Assembly (NCBI RefSeq): GCF_030409875.1
Contig: NZ_JAUFQR010000001.1
Span: 3,286,001 to 3,350,000, forward strand
Length of the DNA stretch: 64,000 bases
Direction: 5' to 3'
Source: Chryseobacterium tructae
GTDB taxonomy: Bacteria > Bacteroidota > Bacteroidia > Flavobacteriales > Weeksellaceae
Shown here: one piece after another, positions 1 to 10,863 of the stretch
How positions within the stretch are numbered: position 1 is the first letter of the stretch
How the letters are laid out: each line of letters begins with the position of its first letter
Made by a program: the position numbers and the translations under genes
The notes under the pieces: generated by a model
Told to the model about the DNA's origin: nothing
Databases searched by the model: none
What the model saw: only the letters and a program-made list of their open reading frames with translations

Positions 1-149
1 ATACTGAAGCAGATATTGATAGGCTGGCTCAGAAAATCATTGAAGGGGGAAAAGGAAATTGGGGTGATATTCCAATGGCTCCTCATAATGGCTTGAGTAA
101 AGACAACGCAAAACTTATGGTGAAATATATTCTTTCATTAAAGAAATAA
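1..149 (+). CDS. c-type cytochrome, C-terminal fragment (cut by window start)
   Basis: The reading frame is open from the window edge and ends at the TAA at 147-149. The visible 48 residues contain NWGDIPMAPH followed by a C-terminal helix ending in MVKYILSLKK. This matches the end of class I cytochromes of the c551/c552 type, where the Met in the IPM motif is the distal haem ligand and the last helix packs on the haem. The CXXCH motif would lie upstream, outside the window. It precedes ric and the NO reductase on the same strand, so it may donate electrons to, or be co-regulated with, nitrogen-oxide respiration; that role is inference. Confidence 0.75.
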   Translation, partial: TEADIDRLAQKIIEGGKGNWGDIPMAPHNGLSKDNAKLMVKYILSLKK

Positions 150-189
150 AAAAAATTTAAAATAATAAAAGACAAAAAAGTATTATATT

Positions 190-915
190 ATGAACGCAAA
201 AACAGATTTTATAGGAAATATGGTAGCTGAAGACTTCAGAACTGCTGCTATTTTTAAAAGACACGGAATCGATTTCTGCTGTAAAGGCGGAAGAACAATA
301 GAAGAAGCATGTAGCAATAAAAAACTTGATCCGGAAAAAATTTATGAAGAGCTGGAAGCTCTCCCAAAAAATGACGGCACTTCTATCGACTTCAATAGCT
401 GGCCACTGGATCTTCTGGCAGATTATATCGAGAAAACACACCATCGGTATGTGGAGGAAAAAACTTCCGTTTTACAGGCTTTTCTTGATAAATTATGCAA
501 AGTTCACGGAGGCAGACATCCGGAATTATTTGAGATCAACGCCATATTTAATGAATCTGCTCACGATCTGGCAGCTCACATGAAAAAAGAAGAACTGATC
601 CTGTTTCCTTTTGTAAGAAATATGATAAAATCCAAAACATCCGGAAACAACCTGGTACAACCGCCATTCGGAACAGTAGAAAATCCGGTGCATATGATGC
701 AGCATGAACATACAGTAGAAGGAGACCGTTTCAGAAAAATTGCAGAGATTACTAACGAATACACTCCTCCTGCTGATGCGTGCAATACGTACAAAGTGGC
801 TTTTGCTATGCTCCAGGATTTTGAAAATGACCTTCACAAACATATTCATCTTGAAAATAATATTCTTTTCCCGAAAGCTATCCAATTGGAAAAAGAATTT
901 AGTATTGAACCTTAA
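190..915 (+). CDS. ric: Iron-sulfur cluster repair di-iron protein Ric (ScdA/YtfE family)
   Basis: The 241-residue product repairs Fe-S clusters damaged by nitric oxide or oxidants and acts in the cytoplasm. Residues 1-60 form the ScdA N-terminal (DUF542) domain with the diagnostic HGIDFCC motif (Cys30, Cys31). The remainder is a hemerythrin-like four-helix domain with iron-ligand candidates in THHRY (His84, His85), in the HGGRH segment, in AAHMKKEE and in the C-terminal HIHLENNILFP. The length is typical of the family. It lies 13 bases upstream of the NO reductase start, so co-transcription for NO defence is likely. Confidence 0.95.
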   Translation: MNAKTDFIGNMVAEDFRTAAIFKRHGIDFCCKGGRTIEEACSNKKLDPEKIYEELEALPKNDGTSIDFNSWPLDLLADYIEKTHHRYVEEKTSVLQAFLDKLCKVHGGRHPELFEINAIFNESAHDLAAHMKKEELILFPFVRNMIKSKTSGNNLVQPPFGTVENPVHMMQHEHTVEGDRFRKIAEITNEYTPPADACNTYKVAFAMLQDFENDLHKHIHLENNILFPKAIQLEKEFSIEP

Positions 916-928
916 AAACTGATATCAA

Positions 929-3169
929 ATGACACCTAAAAAACTTTGGAGATGGCTTGCTGTAGTAATGGTTGCTTCGTTTGCTGTCCTTATATTTTAC
1001 GGAACTGAAATTTACAGGAAAATCCCTCCTATTCCTAATCAGGTCGTAAGCACCGATGGTACAGTACTTGCTACGGGACAGGACATTAAAGACGGACAGA
1101 ATGTTTGGCAATCTATTGGAGGACAAACCGTAGGAAGTATATGGGACATGGTGCCTATATTGCTCCCGACTGGACTGCCGATTACCTTCACAGAGAATCT
1201 CTTCTCCTGCTTGATGAGCTGGCTAAAAAAGATAATAAGATCTATAAAGAACTGCCTGATGACGAACAGGCAAAATATCAGGTATTGCTGAAAAAGGAAC
1301 TTCGCACCAATACTTTTGATGAAGGAAAAAATGCAATCATATTCTCCCCGGAAAGAGCAAAAGTACAGAAGCTGCTTTCTCAATATTACTCAAAATTATT
1401 CATGAATGACCCTTCCATGGCGCAGCTACGTGATCAGTATGCTATTCCAAAAAATACAGTCAAAGATAGTGGAAGAATGTCTCAAATGAGCGCTTTTTTC
1501 GCCTGGAGTACATGGGTATGCATTACAGAACGTCCCGGGGATAATGTCACTTATACCAATAACTGGCCGCACGATGAGTCTGTAGGCAATGTTCCACCAC
1601 CTTCTTTACACTTATGGTCAGGATTCAGTATATTATTATTGCTGGCTTCCGTCGGGCTGTTGGTGTTCTATCATGCCAGAAATAAAGAAGAAGAAATCAG
1701 TGAAGCTCTTCCTATTGAAGACCCATTACGAAATATGAAGCCTACTCCATCTATGAAAGCTACTCTGAAATATATCTGGGTAGTTGCATTACTGATACTG
1801 GTACAGATGCTTGCCGGAGTCATTACCGCTCATTATGGAGTGGAAGGAAGCGGATTCTATGGAATTCCTCTGGATGAGTTCTACCCCAGTCAGTTTCCAG
1901 AAGCTGGCATGTACAATTAGCCATCTTCTGGATTGCCACTTCATGGCTGGCTACAGGGCTATATATTGCTCCGGCGGTATCCGGACATGAGCCGAAATAT
2001 CAAAAATTAGGAGTCAATATCCTGTTTGGAGCATTATTAATTGTTGTATTAGGATCTTTAACCGGACAATGGCTTGGGGTCATACAAAAATTGGGACTGG
2101 TTGATAATTTCCTATGGGGTCATCAGGGCTATGAATATGTAGAATTGGGAAGAATCTGGCAGATTTTATTGCTTATCGGGTTAATTCTTTGGTTGGTTTT
2201 AATGGTAAGAGCTCTTCTTCCTGCACTAAAACGTAAAGATGGTGATCGTCATTTATTGCTTTTATTTACACTTTCTTCTGTGGCAATTGCTATGTTCTAT
2301 GGTGCCGGACTTATGTATGGAAGACAAACCCATATGGCAATTGCAGAATATTGGAGATGGTGGGTGGTTCACCTTTGGGTAGAAGGCTTCTTCGAGGTTT
2401 TTGCCACAGTGGTTGCTGCTTTTCTGTTTACAAGATTAGGGTTATTACGATTAAAGTCTGCCACCAATTCAGTGTTATTTTCCACTATTATTTTCCTGGC
2501 AGGAGGTATTCTGGGAACATTTCATCACTTATATTTCAGTGCAACGCCTACCGCAGTACTTGCATTAGGAGCTACTTTCAGTGCGTTGGAAATTGTACCT
2601 CTTGTATTGATTGGATATGAAGCTTATCAAAACTACCAGCTAAGTAAATCTACCCAGTGGATCAAAGCTTACAAATGGCCTATCTATTGTTTTATTGCCA
2701 TGTGCTTCTGGAATTTCCTGGGAGCCGGAATCTTTGGATTCGCCATCAACCCTCCTATTGCCTTATATTATATTCAGGGATTAAACACCACTGCTGTACA
2801 TGGTCATGCAGCCCTGTTTGGAGTATATGGAATTTTAGGAATCGGATTGATGATGTTTGTACTTCGGGGCCTTTATCCTGATCGTGAGTGGAATGACAAA
2901 TTAATAGGCTGGGCTTTCTGGTTAACCAATATCGGATTACTGGTGATGGTGACTATCAGCCTTCTTCCGATAGGAATAATGCAATCCGTGGCTTCTATTA
3001 AAGAAGGATATTGGTATGCACGTTCTGCAGAGTTTATGCAGACAGACATCATGCATTTCTTACGATGGATGAGGGTTCCAGGTGATATTTATTGGCTGCC
3101 GGAGAACTGTTGCTTGTTATTTTCATTATCGGATTAAAATTTGGATGGTCATTGAAAGAAAAACGTTAA
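929..3169 (+). CDS. norZ: Quinol-dependent nitric oxide reductase large subunit (qNOR), interrupted by three 1-base frameshifts
   Basis: This inner-membrane haem-copper oxidase relative reduces NO to N2O with quinol electrons. The N-terminal hydrophilic extension includes the qNOR signature around GHGAYIAPDWTADYLHRE, followed by about 14 membrane helices with haem-ligand histidines in HLWVEGFFEV, GTFHHLYF and AVHGHAALFG, and a C-terminus ending KFGWSLKEKR. The sequence changes frame near 1143-1145 (G run), near 1883-1893 (C run) and near 3088-3090 (T run). Each is explained by one missing homopolymer base. Restoring three bases gives 748 codons, the normal qNOR size. I therefore treat it as one real gene probably hit by sequencing error rather than a decayed one. 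Confidence 0.88.
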
Positions 3170-3246
3170 CTCATCTTCATTAAACCTTCTAGGCTTGAAA
3201 ATCTACAGGGTTTAATATTTTTTATCTCTTCTAAAATTAAAACAAC

Positions 3247-3699
3247 ATGAAACGTAATGAAAATATTGTTCTTCTTTCAAGAGATCATCATTCCGGATTG
3301 CTTTGCAGCTGGAAAATAAGACAGGGAATAAAAAAAGAAATTGAATCTAACCGAATTAAAAAGTATATTCTTTATTTTTTTGAAGATCATCTGGAAGATC
3401 ATTTCAGAGAGGAAGAAGAAATTCTTTGTCCTTATTTTGAGGATGAATATACAGAGCGCATCCGATCAGAACATCAACAGATAAAGGTATTGGTTTGTCA
3501 AATTAAAGATTCGGAAGCAGCTCATTTATTTTCTGATTTTGCAGACCTTCTTGAACAGCATATCCGCTTTGAGGAACGGAATTGGTTTCCCCATTTAGAA
3601 GAAAAGTTAGATCGTTCTGTACTGAATACGATAGGAAAAAAACTAGATCATATTCATACTGATAAAAAAGATATGTATATTGATGAATTCTGGAAATAG
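3247..3699 (+). CDS. Hemerythrin/HHE cation-binding domain protein
   Basis: The 150-residue cytoplasmic protein is a single hemerythrin-like four-helix bundle. Metal-ligand candidates are LSRDHHSGLL near the N-terminus, DHFREEEEILCP in the middle and LLEQHIRFEERNWFPHLEE near the end. Hemerythrin-like proteins bind a di-iron centre and are used for oxygen or NO sensing, storage or Fe-S repair. It follows norZ by 77 bases on the same strand, consistent with membership of the same NO-stress cluster, though a separate promoter is possible. The exact role cannot be told from sequence alone. Confidence 0.85.
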   Translation: MKRNENIVLLSRDHHSGLLCSWKIRQGIKKEIESNRIKKYILYFFEDHLEDHFREEEEILCPYFEDEYTERIRSEHQQIKVLVCQIKDSEAAHLFSDFADLLEQHIRFEERNWFPHLEEKLDRSVLNTIGKKLDHIHTDKKDMYIDEFWK

Positions 3700-3841
3700 T
3701 TTCCATATATTATAATATATAAACCATTAAGGAGATAAAGCTCAGAATGTACAAGGTAAAATCAAAGATTTTAAAACGAAACTATAAAAACAAAATCCTT
3801 AGTCCTGAGTATTTATCTGACCTTAATGGTTATATTTTTTA

Positions 3842-6800
3842 TTATTGAGTAGCTTTCATAATCGCTGTGGTGATCTGCTGTTCTTTCTTTTTTGAATAGG
3901 TAGAGTCAAAAGGCTCCATTACATTAAACAAATACTGATAAAAAGGAGCAATCTGCTGAACATTTTCAGCTTCTTTCATCGCCTTTTCTTTATCCATCTG
4001 CTGAAGCTTTTTAATAAACACATTGAATTTCTTATCTATCGGCTCTACAGACTTCAGTAAATAGTTTTGTGCTTTTTCATTTTGTCCCAACTTTTTGTAA
4101 GCTTCTACCACTGCAGAAACCACAAGGGCATATTCCATCGGTTTAGACCTCATCTGCCTTCTGGCTGCTGCGCGAAACTTGGGCGAAAGATTCAGATAAT
4201 AATCATATTCATTAAAAATGTCCTTTATAAGGTTTGCAGCCATTTGAAGTCCTTTCTGTTCCTGTCCTGCCACAATAGAAGCTGTTATAATGGAACTTAA
4301 TGTTCGCGGATCATTATATTTTTCAGCAGGAATTTCATTATTAACAAGATCTAGTATTTCCATTGCTTTAGCTTTCTGCCCACTTGCAACCAGTCCTAAA
4401 ACGGCTCGGTTTGCAGATGTTCTGTACCCTATAATATTGGACGTAGCGGTTTCATCATAATAAATACTCAAATCTTTAAAATTTCCCCATTTAAAATTCT
4501 TTACGATATGATAAAGAGAATTAGCATCCACTCTACCTTTATCTCCATCTTCTGCCTGAAGAGTCTGAATAGGAATTAATCTATAACTAAAACCGTCAAA
4601 CTGTAGATAATTATCAAGATAAAAGATATTCTGACTATCATACATTCCGCCTGAAGAAAAATTAATCGGACGTTTCCAATCGAAATTAGCTAACATATCC
4701 AACATAATAAGATGGCTTTTATAAAGAGTATTGGCTTCATAATTAATCGTTATCTGATCTACTGTATTGGGAAGGTCAGACGGATTAATAATTCCCGACT
4801 TTACAGCATTCTCCTTATTGACAGGAAGAATAAAATTGTGTACCGGAATAATATTGTATTTTTCATATTCTTTTTCCCCAAAATACATTTTCAACAGCTC
4901 GTCTTTTGCCGGAGACTTATATTTAAGAAACTTAAGCGCATCTTTTAATGTCATTGAATCCTGAGTCAGAAATTTTCTGAATTCCTGAAACTCAGTCTCG
5001 GGAGCTCCCTGTTCTTTTAACATGGCAAAAAGGCCTTCCCAGTCTTCCTTTTTCATAAGATACACCTGATCATTTACGCCATCTCGGTAATCCTCATGAG
5101 TTAATTCACCAGGAACAGCCATAGCATTATATGTTCTTCTTTTTACCTGATCGATGTTCCATGGAGTGGCCAACATGGTGAAATTTACTGTTTTTACATC
5201 GTCCCGAAGCCTTTCTGTTTCCTGAATTCCCCAAACCGGATAGGTATCATTATCTCCATAAATGAAAACAATATCATTTTTAGGTAAAGATGCCAAGATA
5301 GAATAGGCAGAGTCATATGCAGCAGATTTTCGGCTTCTATCATGGGGAACATAGTTCTGGAAACCCATCATAAAAGGAATTCCCAGCAAGACTATTCCCA
5401 ATGCAATATTCACTGCATTAGATTTTATTCTGGATTGAATAAACCACAAAATTGATCCTGCCCCCAATCCTATCCAAATAGCAAAAGCATAGAATGAGCC
5501 TACCATGGCATAGTCCCTTTCTCTTACTTCAAATGGTTTTACACCCGTATAAAAAACAATCCCTACACTGGTCACGATAAATAGCGATAAAAGTGCATAA
5601 AACCTTCCAAAATCTCTGTTCAACTGAAAGAAGAAGCCAACCAGTCCCAAGATAAGGGGAAAAAAGAAGAATTTTACAGTACTTTCATTTTTAAATTTAG
5701 CCGGTATATTATCCTGATTTCCTAATAAGGCATTGTCTATAAAAGAAAAACCGGAAATCCAATTTCCATGGGTGTTTTCCAGATGTCCCTGAAAATCATT
5801 CTGTCTTCCTACGAAATTCCACATCAGGTATCTTACAAAATAATAGCCATTTTGAAAGGAAAAGAAATAGTTCATATTCTGACTCAATGAAGGTCTTTGA
5901 ACATTGATAAGGTCATAAGGTTTCACCTTCATATAATCGTCAACTGTGATAGAATCATCTTCATATTTAGCTCTTAATTCATCAAAAATCTGTTTCGCCT
6001 GTGGATTGTCTGCTACATCCTCATTAGCATCATTGAACGTAAAATCAGGAGCTCCATACATCGAAATATAATTAGCCATTACCTCTTTATCTTCACTAAA
6101 CATCCTAGGCATGAAACTTATATGGGACTTATTGTAGACGTAATTAAATCGTTCTCCGGTTTTTCTGTACGTTTGGGTCTTTTCATCCTTTTCGTACATA
6201 TCTCCGGTTACTTTCCTTTTATAGCTTCCGTCTTCATTCTTTTCCAATCCTTTCTTATCAAGAGCTGCCGTATAATTTTGTCCATAAATAGTAGGCCAGT
6301 CTCCGTACTGTTCCCTATTGTAATAGTCCTTCATCCCAATAGCAGTATCAGGATTATTAAGATTCATAGGCGGATTGGCATTTGCCCTGATCGGAATTAC
6401 CAGCCAGCATGAAAAGCCTATCATCATATATACGATGGATAAAACAATGGTTTGATAAATTTTCTTTTTTGTTTTTCTGGCATACATAATCAACCCATAA
6501 CAAATGCCCGTCATCACAACAAAAGCGACAATCGTCCCGGAATGGAAAGGAAGTCTTAAACCGTTTACAAAGAAGATCTCCAGCTGCCCAAACAACGTCA
6601 TAATCAACGGAAAAATAATTTTAAAAACAAATGCAAGAACGCACAATGTAACCAGGTTGGCTATGATAAAACTTTTCCAGGTAAATGTATAGTTTCTGGC
6701 GTAATAGATCAGGCATATGGCCGGAATAGCCAACATACACATCATATGTACTCCCACCGAAAGTCCAATAATAAAGAAAATAAGAATGATCCATCTTTCA

Positions 6801-7332
6801 TTATCTGCTGCATTATATTCATTTTCCCATTTCGTAATCAGCCAAATGAGCAATGCAATAAACAGAGAAGCCATAGAATACACCTCTCCTTCTACCGCTG
6901 AAAAACCCAAAACGTATCTGAAAAATGTAAAAACATAAAGCTCCTATAACTCCTGCAAAACAGAATCGAAATTTCCTGATGCTTTGTAATTTCTTCAAAA
7001 TCCTTATTGAGAAGTCTCCTTAAAAAATGAGTAATCGTCCAGAACAGAAACAAAATAGTTAATGCACTGAAAAGTGCTGACATTGCATTGATCACAATAG
7101 AATAATTACTGCTATCTCCTAATGCAAAGATACTGGCCACCGCTCCCACAATCTGAAATAAAGCAGCTCCCGGAGCGTGTGTTACTTCAAGTTTTGCCCC
7201 CGAAGATATATACTCCCCACAATCCCAAAAACTCAGGAAATGTTCCATAGTGGAGAAATAAGTAATCAATGCAATAGCGAAAAGGAACCAGCCCAGTACG
7301 GTGTTCCATTTTTTAAAAGACCAGTTTTTCAT
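3842..7332 (-). CDS. DUF2723 family large membrane protein, with a frameshift patch near 6898-6965
   Basis: The joined product is about 1,160 residues. The N-terminus has the family motif MEHFLSFWDCGEYISSGAKL and several membrane helices; the centre carries further transmembrane segments and a large extracytoplasmic region; the C-terminal third is helical and TPR-like. DUF2723 proteins are Bacteroidota polytopic membrane proteins thought to be related to lipid-linked-sugar glycosyltransferases; the substrate is unknown. The frame breaks between 6898 and 6965. The conserved reading, with TFSDTFW then FSAVEGEVY, is recovered only if several T or G runs there are each one base too long, so a local sequence-quality problem is the simplest reading. 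Confidence 0.85.
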
Positions 7333-7572
7333 ATAATATTTTCCAATATTAGTATGACAACTGACAGGAAAGGTTTATTACATCAACCTGTGATTTTTTT
7401 TTACAAAATCGTAAATGAGGCATGAGAATGGAAGCGCGGAACTGAAAGTTGTTGACATATAAATTATAGCCCAGCTATTTAAATTGACTCATGCTGACTT
7501 ATATTAAATATTAAGTCTAATAGTAACTTCCAGCCTCTCACTTCCTGCTTCCAGCCATATCAATTAAACTTT

Positions 7573-8360
7573 TTAATAGGTATTATTCAGTCCTCCATCC
7601 AAAGGAATACTTGTTCCGGTAAGATAAGAGGAATATTCTGAAGCGAGAAAAGCTACCAGATGACCATATTCTTCCGGTTTTCCGAATCTTTTCATTGGAA
7701 TTTTATTTTCTCGGTTTTTTCTGATGTCTTCCTCAGAAATACCTGACTGTTGAGATTCATGGTTCACGAGCTTTTTAATACGTTCGGTATCAAAATAGCC
7801 TGTTAAAATATTATTGACGGTAATATGATGCTGGGCTACTTCGTTGGATAAAGTCTTTGCCCATGCCACTACTGCTGACCGTATGGAATTGGAAAGGGCA
7901 AGGTTTCCGATAGGTTCTTTTACAGAAAGTGAAGAAACATTAATGATTCGTCCATTTTTCTGTTCAATCATATGAGGTAAAGCCAATAAGGTTGTTTCAC
8001 AGACTGTTTTAAATAAGAGATCAAAAGCTTTCTGATAATCCGAGACCTTTTTATCAACAGCAAGTCCCGGTTCCGGGCCATTGGTATTGTTTACCAAAAT
8101 ATCGATGGAGTGTGTACTAAAATATTGTGTAATGATTTGTTGATAGCTTTTAAAATCTGAAAAATCAGCTACCAGATATTCATGTTTCTGATCCGGGTTT
8201 ACTTTTGGTAATCTTGCTACGAAATCTTGAAGTTTTGTTTCGTTGCGAGCCATGACCGTAACATTGGCACCACATTTAGCCAGCTCAATGGCAATTCCGG
8301 CTCCTATTCCTTGTGTAGCTCCTCCTACGAGCGCATTTTTGAAGAAAGTTGAATATTCAT
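7573..8360 (-). CDS. SDR family oxidoreductase (one-base frameshift near the start)
   Basis: This is a classical short-chain dehydrogenase/reductase of about 262 residues. The glycine-rich cofactor motif GGATQGIG lies near the N-terminus in a different frame from the rest. The frames meet if the A run (T run at 8336-8340 on the + strand) has one base restored. The body contains LVNNTNGPEPG, the serine region NVSSLSV, the C-terminal SYLTGTSIPLDGG, and a position equivalent to the YxxxK site replaced by the NSIRSAVVAWAK stretch. In that stretch the catalytic Tyr is not evident, so activity may be altered. An internal start at MARNETK would lose the Rossmann start and is unlikely. Confidence 0.85.
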
Positions 8361-8463
8361 ATCCTTTATATCATTACAAATTAGCTTATATAAAGGTAAG
8401 AAAAGCCTCAGTTAAAAAAAGGGTTACCCATAGAATATTATCATTATAACCTTGATATATAAT

Positions 8464-8488
8464 AAAAACACCAGCTAAAGCCAGTGTT
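8464..8488 (-). terminator. Rho-independent terminator, minus strand
   Basis: On the minus strand a 9-bp stem with two G-U pairs and a TTTA loop is followed by a T run. It lies just downstream of the secreted-protein gene ending at 8548. Confidence 0.65.
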
Positions 8489-8547
8489 ATATTTGTGTTA
8501 TTAGAATTTTCGTTATTACAACGCCTGATATGTGAGCTTATAAAGAA

Positions 8548-9356
8548 TTAATCTCCTATTCGGAAAACCAACAATTGGGTAGATGTTGCAGCCAGACTCA
8601 TACCTGCTCCTGAACAGTTACCAGATTGCCCCCTTCCAAGAGTTATTGTCCATGTTCTATTGGCTGGAACTGTGGTGGCGTAAGTTATGGTTCCTCCATG
8701 ATTGGAAAGAGCTCCCTCAATATGTGAAGCCGTATTATGGATTCTGGTCGTTCCTGTATTGAGAGGAAATCTACAAAGTACGAGCTGATATTGCAACCTG
8801 TGGCATTATGTATAGCCTCATACACAAAGGTTATCTGATAAGTTCCTGCCGGAAAAGTAATTGTGCTTGTTCCTGCATTAAAACTCATTCCCGAAATAGA
8901 GTTTTTAACGACAGACATAGGAACTACCTGTGATCCTCCGGCACCTTGCGCCTGCAAGAAATTGGCTTGTGCTGTTTCCAGTCGGAAAACTGCCGGGTTG
9001 GGAATAGATAAAGCGCCTAATGTACCAATATTTTTTACAACTCCGGTAGCATCCACTACCATTAAGGGATCTGTGGTCGTATTTCCAGTAGTAAGTCCCT
9101 GCAAACGTAGAGGATCAGTTCCATTGATATGCAGTTTATTTGTGGGAGCTGTAATACCAATTCCCATATTTCCTGCTGCAGTTACGGCAACATCATTGGC
9201 TTGCTGAGCGACAGACGGAACTCCGGTAGCCGGATTATCTTTGGCTGCATCAATGTTAAAAACGCCTTGTGGATTGGAAGTTTGAATCCCTACTTGCGCT
9301 TGTAAGAAATAGAGATTCCCAATCAAAAGAAATAAAAGGATGTGTGCTTGTTTCAT
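8548..9356 (-). CDS. Secreted protein of unknown function with C-terminal beta-rich domain (one-base frameshift)
   Basis: A signal peptide ends at FLQAQ, followed by VGIQTSNPQGVFNID and NMGIG segments typical of exported Bacteroidota surface or cell-wall-associated proteins. The C-terminal part, from about residue 125, is Gly/Ser/Thr-rich with alternating beta-strand patterns. The frame changes near 8770-8785. Adding one T to the TTT run in the coding strand joins SSYFVDF to PLNTGTTRIHNTASH and gives about 269 residues ending in LLVFRIGD. The fold may be a C1q-like or jelly-roll module, but I do not recognise a named family. The gene stands alone with its own terminator. Confidence 0.7.
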
Positions 9357-9647
9357 AATAAATTCTTTTTCTGATTATTATTTAAAATATATTTTACCAA
9401 ACTAAGGATACAAAATTTAATTAGATACAATTTTAGCGGTATTTTCAAGTAAATCACCTTAAAGAGAATAACAAATTTAATAAATAATATTCAAAAATAA
9501 TCAAATATAAGTATCAAATTATTTTTAAATAATGTTATTTAAATTTATTTATAACCCCATAAAAACAAGCTAATAAAGCAGTTAAATAAGATAAAAAACA
9601 AACAATAACAGAATTAATATAAATGTAACAAATAAACATTATGCCCA
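9357..9647. other. AT-rich intergenic region
   Basis: This gap between the secreted-protein start and the terminator of the RidA-like gene contains no credible ORF. It presumably holds the promoter of the minus-strand gene starting at 9356, but no clear -7/-33 pair is visible. Confidence 0.4.
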
Positions 9648-9690
9648 TAAAAAAATCACAACCTCTGAAACATTCAAAGGTTGTGATTTA
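9648..9690 (-). terminator. Rho-independent terminator downstream of the RidA-like gene
   Basis: Two perfectly complementary 12-base arms (9653-9664 and 9678-9689) flank a 13-base loop, with a T tract following on the minus strand. Confidence 0.8.
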
Positions 9691-9707
9691 AAATATAATT
9701 TTATCAA

Positions 9708-10097
9708 TTATTGAACAACTGTAGCTTCCAGTTCCACTTTTAGGGTTTCAAACAGGCCATTGACTTCCAGCATAGTAACCGTCTGTTCAATAGAGTGTAA
9801 GGCAATCCACTCCTGGAGAATAGGAAAATGAGGCCATAACTCCTGAGTTGAAGTGGTATAGATATTTAATCTCACAATTCCTTTGCATGCATAGCCTGCT
9901 GTTGTGATTACTTCTTCAAGATTGGCTATTGCCTGCTCCAGCTGACTTTTCATATCCTTATTGCTTGAGGTTCCATCAGGATCAATAGCTGCCTGTCCTG
10001 AGCAGTATAAAGTACTTTCTACATTTTTTACCTCTACGGCCTGAGCATAGCTTCTTTCATTCTGCCATGTCCACGGGTTGATAATTCTTTTTTCCAT
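9708..10097 (-). CDS. RidA family protein (YjgF/YER057c/UK114)
   Basis: This 129-residue protein is the size of a single RidA domain. Family features are the N-terminal NPWTWQNERSYAQAVEV, the central STLYCSGQAAIDPDG, a helix with LEEVITTAGYACKGIVRLNIYTT, and the C-terminal strand ending KVELEATVVQ. RidA proteins hydrolyse reactive enamine/imine intermediates such as 2-aminoacrylate. The usual RidA arginine near the active site is not evident in the C-terminal motif (VEVNGLFETLKVELEA), so it may belong to a non-RidA subgroup. It sits 104 bases downstream of a Crp-type regulator gene, which may control it. Confidence 0.85.
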   Translation of the reverse strand: MEKRIINPWTWQNERSYAQAVEVKNVESTLYCSGQAAIDPDGTSSNKDMKSQLEQAIANLEEVITTAGYACKGIVRLNIYTTSTQELWPHFPILQEWIALHSIEQTVTMLEVNGLFETLKVELEATVVQ

Positions 10098-10201
10098 TGC
10101 TTTTACAGAATTTTATGATCTGTTACATGGCAAAATTGCAGAATAAAGACCTCAAAATTCTGTGATTCCAATCACGATTATAAAGTGACGAATATCACAG
10201 C

Positions 10202-10765
10202 TTATAAAGGTAGACGGCTTAGTGTTTCTCGGGAAACTCCCAGATAAGCAGCAAGTAATGATTTTGGGACACGCTGTACCAGAGACGGATATTTTTCTAA
10301 TAATTGCTCGTAGCGTTCTTTTATTCCTGTTGTCATTGTGGAAATAATCCGTTGTTGTGCTGAAATAAATCCCAGATAAGCCTTTTCCAGAAAGAAGTGT
10401 TCCATTTTAGGATGAATACTACAAATTTTTCTGTAGTTTTCAAGAGTGAGACATAATACTTCAGTATCTTCTACACATTCCAATGACATGGTTGCTTTTT
10501 GGTTCTGATAATAAGCTGCAAAATCAGTTTCCCACCAATCTTCCATCGCAAACCCTACGATATGTTCTTTTCCGGATTCATCGGTATAAACCAATTTTAA
10601 AAGCCCCTTCAATACAAAGTAATTATAAGGTACAGCCTCTCCTTCCTGTATTAAAAATTGGTGTTTCTTGTATTTTTTATAAGCAAAACAGGAAGATACA
10701 TATTCAAATTCTTTATCACTGAGAGGAAGTATTTTTTCGATATGGGTTCTTAACTGATCTGACAT
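10202..10765 (-). CDS. Crp/Fnr family transcriptional regulator
   Basis: The 187-residue regulator has an N-terminal cyclic-nucleotide-binding-like beta barrel (FLIQEGEAVPYNYFVLKGLLKLVYTDESG) and a long dimerisation helix. Its C-terminal helix-turn-helix, VPKSLLAAYLGVSRETLSRL, is the recognition helix typical of Bacteroidota Crp-like proteins. The usual Crp phosphate-binding motif is absent, so cAMP binding is not supported. It is followed on the same strand by the RidA-like gene, suggesting local control. Confidence 0.9.
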   Translation of the reverse strand: MSDQLRTHIEKILPLSDKEFEYVSSCFAYKKYKKHQFLIQEGEAVPYNYFVLKGLLKLVYTDESGKEHIVGFAMEDWWETDFAAYYQNQKATMSLECVEDTEVLCLTLENYRKICSIHPKMEHFFLEKAYLGFISAQQRIISTMTTGIKERYEQLLEKYPSLVQRVPKSLLAAYLGVSRETLSRLPL

Positions 10766-10863
10766 ATTCTATTTCTTGGAACTATAAAAGTACCATTTTT
10801 TCATGAAGGAGATCAGCATCAGTATTTGTACATTAGTAATAATCTGTACTGCTTTTATATTCT

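Noticed and set aside
3747..3848. 34-codon ORF after the HHE gene
   Set aside because: Lysine- and tyrosine-rich random composition, no signal, no leader motif.
6898..6965. Programmed frameshifting in DUF2723
   Set aside because: Several run-length changes are needed, not one slippery site, and no recoding structure is evident.
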